Origin: Sphingomonadales bacterium | Lineage (GTDB): Bacteria; Bacteroidota; Bacteroidia; UBA7662 | Direction: 5' to 3' | Assembly: GCA_016872125.1 (NCBI GenBank) | Contig: VHBD01000005.1 | Coordinates: 1-24,251 of the forward strand | DNA: 24,251 bases | Position numbers and translations under genes: made by a program | In this document: positions 24,206-24,251 of the stretch, in pieces | Layout of the letters: each line of letters starts with the position of its first letter | Numbering within the stretch: position 1 is the stretch's first letter | The notes under the pieces: model-generated | What the model saw: only the letters and a program-made list of their open reading frames with translations | Database searches by the model: none | What the model was told of the DNA's origin: nothing

Positions 24206-24251
24206 TTATCCTTGTCTTTGTTTAAACTTTGGGTTCTTCTTGTTGATGACA
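24206..24251 (-). CDS. rpmJ: Large-subunit ribosomal protein L36 (bL36), 3' end only
   Basis: The last 14 codons at the right edge, read on the minus strand, give VINKKNPKFKQRQG and then TAA. This is the conserved C-terminus of bL36, a protein of about 38 residues at the 50S GTPase-side surface. The N-terminal part, including any zinc-binding cysteines, is outside the window. Location directly before rpsM is the usual order. It is too short to appear as a long open frame. Confidence 0.92.
   Translation of the reverse strand, partial: VINKKNPKFKQRQG

Noticed and set aside
1..24251. Mobile element, CRISPR, tRNA/rRNA or defence island
   Set aside because: No transposase, integrase, repeat array, RNA gene or defence cluster could be identified; the lone EVE domain is not enough for a defence call.

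Overview
The window reads as a chromosomal segment of a member of the Bacteroidota, probably outside the best-studied Bacteroides/Flavobacterium lineages. Three things support this. The right end has the gene order rpmJ-rpsM-rpsK-rpsD-rpoA-rplQ-carA-eno-(FtsB/DivIC), which is characteristic of that phylum. Shine-Dalgarno sequences are largely missing. Promoter-like TAnnTTTG elements, the Bacteroidota -7 consensus, appear in several gaps. GC content looks moderate, near 50% by eye, and falls in the ribosomal block. Coding density is very high: no stretch above 300 bases lacks a gene. I see no rRNA, tRNA, insertion sequence, CRISPR array, prophage or plasmid signature.

Left part (1-6329, mostly + strand): the 3' end of pyrE; a GH3-family acyl-adenylating enzyme; on the minus strand, xseB; then an EVE-domain protein, pyrR and pyrB in a row; then rfbA and galE for nucleotide sugars. 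Middle part (6428-13096): glyA, overlapping or nearly touching a PlsC-like O-acyltransferase, followed by a GNAT-type N-acyltransferase. The last two resemble the GlsA/GlsB pair that makes glycine lipids in Bacteroides. On the minus strand are purC and phoH. Divergent from phoH lies a SAM-hydroxide adenosyltransferase (DUF62) homologue with degenerate catalytic motifs, followed by fabG.

Right-middle part (13127-18010, + strand): three envelope genes, namely a membrane-anchored von Willebrand A protein, a small outer-membrane beta-barrel candidate and a lipoprotein with a CILP/FAM171-like module. Right end (18055-24251, all minus): a FtsB/DivIC-type division protein, enolase, carA, and the alpha-operon genes rplQ, rpoA, rpsD, rpsK, rpsM and the end of rpmJ.

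Functionally, four pyrimidine genes (pyrE, pyrR, pyrB, carA) sit in three separate places. Most of the window is housekeeping, and I do not see a clearly undescribed defence or mobile system. The most interesting candidate is the glyA-GlsA-GlsB block: the enzyme that makes glycine is translationally close to the two acyltransferases proposed to build a glycine (or ornithine-like) aminolipid. Other points worth a second look are the DUF62 homologue lacking two of its three triad residues, a small gatekeeper residue in GalE, the acidic repeat tail on ribosomal protein L17, and -7-like promoter elements lying almost on the start codons of fabG and carA.
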